Shown here: one piece after another, positions 63,863 to 64,000 of the stretch | Position numbering within the stretch: position 1 is the first letter of the stretch | Layout: every line of letters starts with the position of its first letter | Source of the DNA: CAZJBS01 sp964544475 | GTDB taxonomy: Bacteria; CLD3; SB21 | Direction: 5' to 3' | Assembly: GCA_964544475.1 (NCBI GenBank) | Contig: CAZJBS010000013.1 | Location: forward strand, 21,913 to 85,912 | DNA: 64,000 nt | Notes under the pieces: model-generated | Databases searched by the model: none | Told to the model about the DNA's origin: nothing | Seen by the model: only the letters and a program-made list of their open reading frames with translations | Translations under genes and position numbers: made by a program

Positions 63863-64000
63863 TCAATCGAAAAGGTACTCCACATCGTTCTTCGTCAAAG
63901 TCTTGAAGAACGCGGCCTCGTCATGAATGAGTTCCTTCCCGAGATCCTTTTTTCTCTCCTGGAGTTCGAGGATCTTTTCTTCGACGGTGTGGCGGCAGAT
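63863..64000 (-). CDS. SNF2-family helicase, C-terminal end (partial)
   Basis: The last 45 codons of a gene entering from the right edge. ICRHTVEEKILELQERKKDL followed by an Asp/Glu stretch and LTKNDVEYLFD before the stop is the typical end of SNF2/HepA-type DEAD-like helicases, after motif VI (TVEEKI...LQ..K..L, then LT..D...LF). The rest lies outside the window. Role probably in nucleoprotein remodelling, or in a defence system; not determinable here. Confidence 0.8.
   Translation of the reverse strand: MCRHTVEEKILELQERKKDLGKELIHDEAAFFKTLTKNDVEYLFD

Overview
The window looks like a chromosome segment from an uncultured bacterium of the FCB superphylum (Ignavibacteria, KSB1, Zixibacteria, Calditrichota or similar). 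The basis is three large secreted proteins that end in a type A type IX secretion (T9SS) sorting domain (PNPFNP motif, C-terminal KM-x-x-x-K), a TamA/BamA-like Omp85 protein, lipoproteins with lipoboxes, and moderately GC-rich DNA. No T9SS machinery gene and no rRNA lies in the window, so the phylum is an inference.

Layout. 1-2.7 kb: fatty acid desaturase, DUF2062 membrane protein, tRNA-Arg(ACG) with its own promoter and terminator, a family 2 glycosyltransferase and a small membrane protein. 2.7-17.2 kb: one giant secreted repeat protein of about 4825 residues. 17.6-20.8 kb: a dtxR-feoA-feoB ferrous iron operon behind a sigma70-type promoter whose -10 is overlapped by a palindromic operator. 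20.9-27.8 kb: a tight minus-strand run (V4R-like protein, RlmI-type methyltransferase, lipoprotein, truncated haemoglobin, lipoprotein, dihydroorotase, cytidine deaminase, MscS channel). 28.2-28.5 kb: a small plus-strand gene closed by a perfect hairpin. 28.6-43.1 kb: thirteen minus-strand genes with gaps of at most 62 bp: two roadblock proteins, CBS and CGL (reverse transsulfuration), ferredoxin, a phytol-kinase-like/DUF92 fusion, an orphan EutN/CcmL protein, Omp85, VanZ-like, FtsY, GH57 and two tandem S41 proteases.

43.1-47.8 kb is an accessory island on the plus strand, visibly more AT-rich than its flanks. It holds the 5' stump of a helicase with a PLD-like N-terminus, an RloC-like anticodon nuclease that overlaps the stump by ATGA, and a coupled HipA-like kinase/DUF3037 pair. 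This is the best candidate for a defence or toxin module.

47.8-64 kb is a secreted-protein and repeat-rich accessory region. It contains a choice-of-anchor-V/Reeler-like T9SS protein, a TCCGTG-rich repeat cluster, a 1122-residue propeller T9SS protein, an HzsA-like cytochrome protein, an LPP20/DUF4384 protein, a PemK/MazF-type toxin-antitoxin pair, a secreted WD40-caspase protein followed by a coupled 52-residue gene, a membrane protein and the 3' end of a SNF2 helicase. Four blocks of ordered short palindromes lie here, mostly directly 3' of minus-strand genes, and are the most striking noncoding structure.
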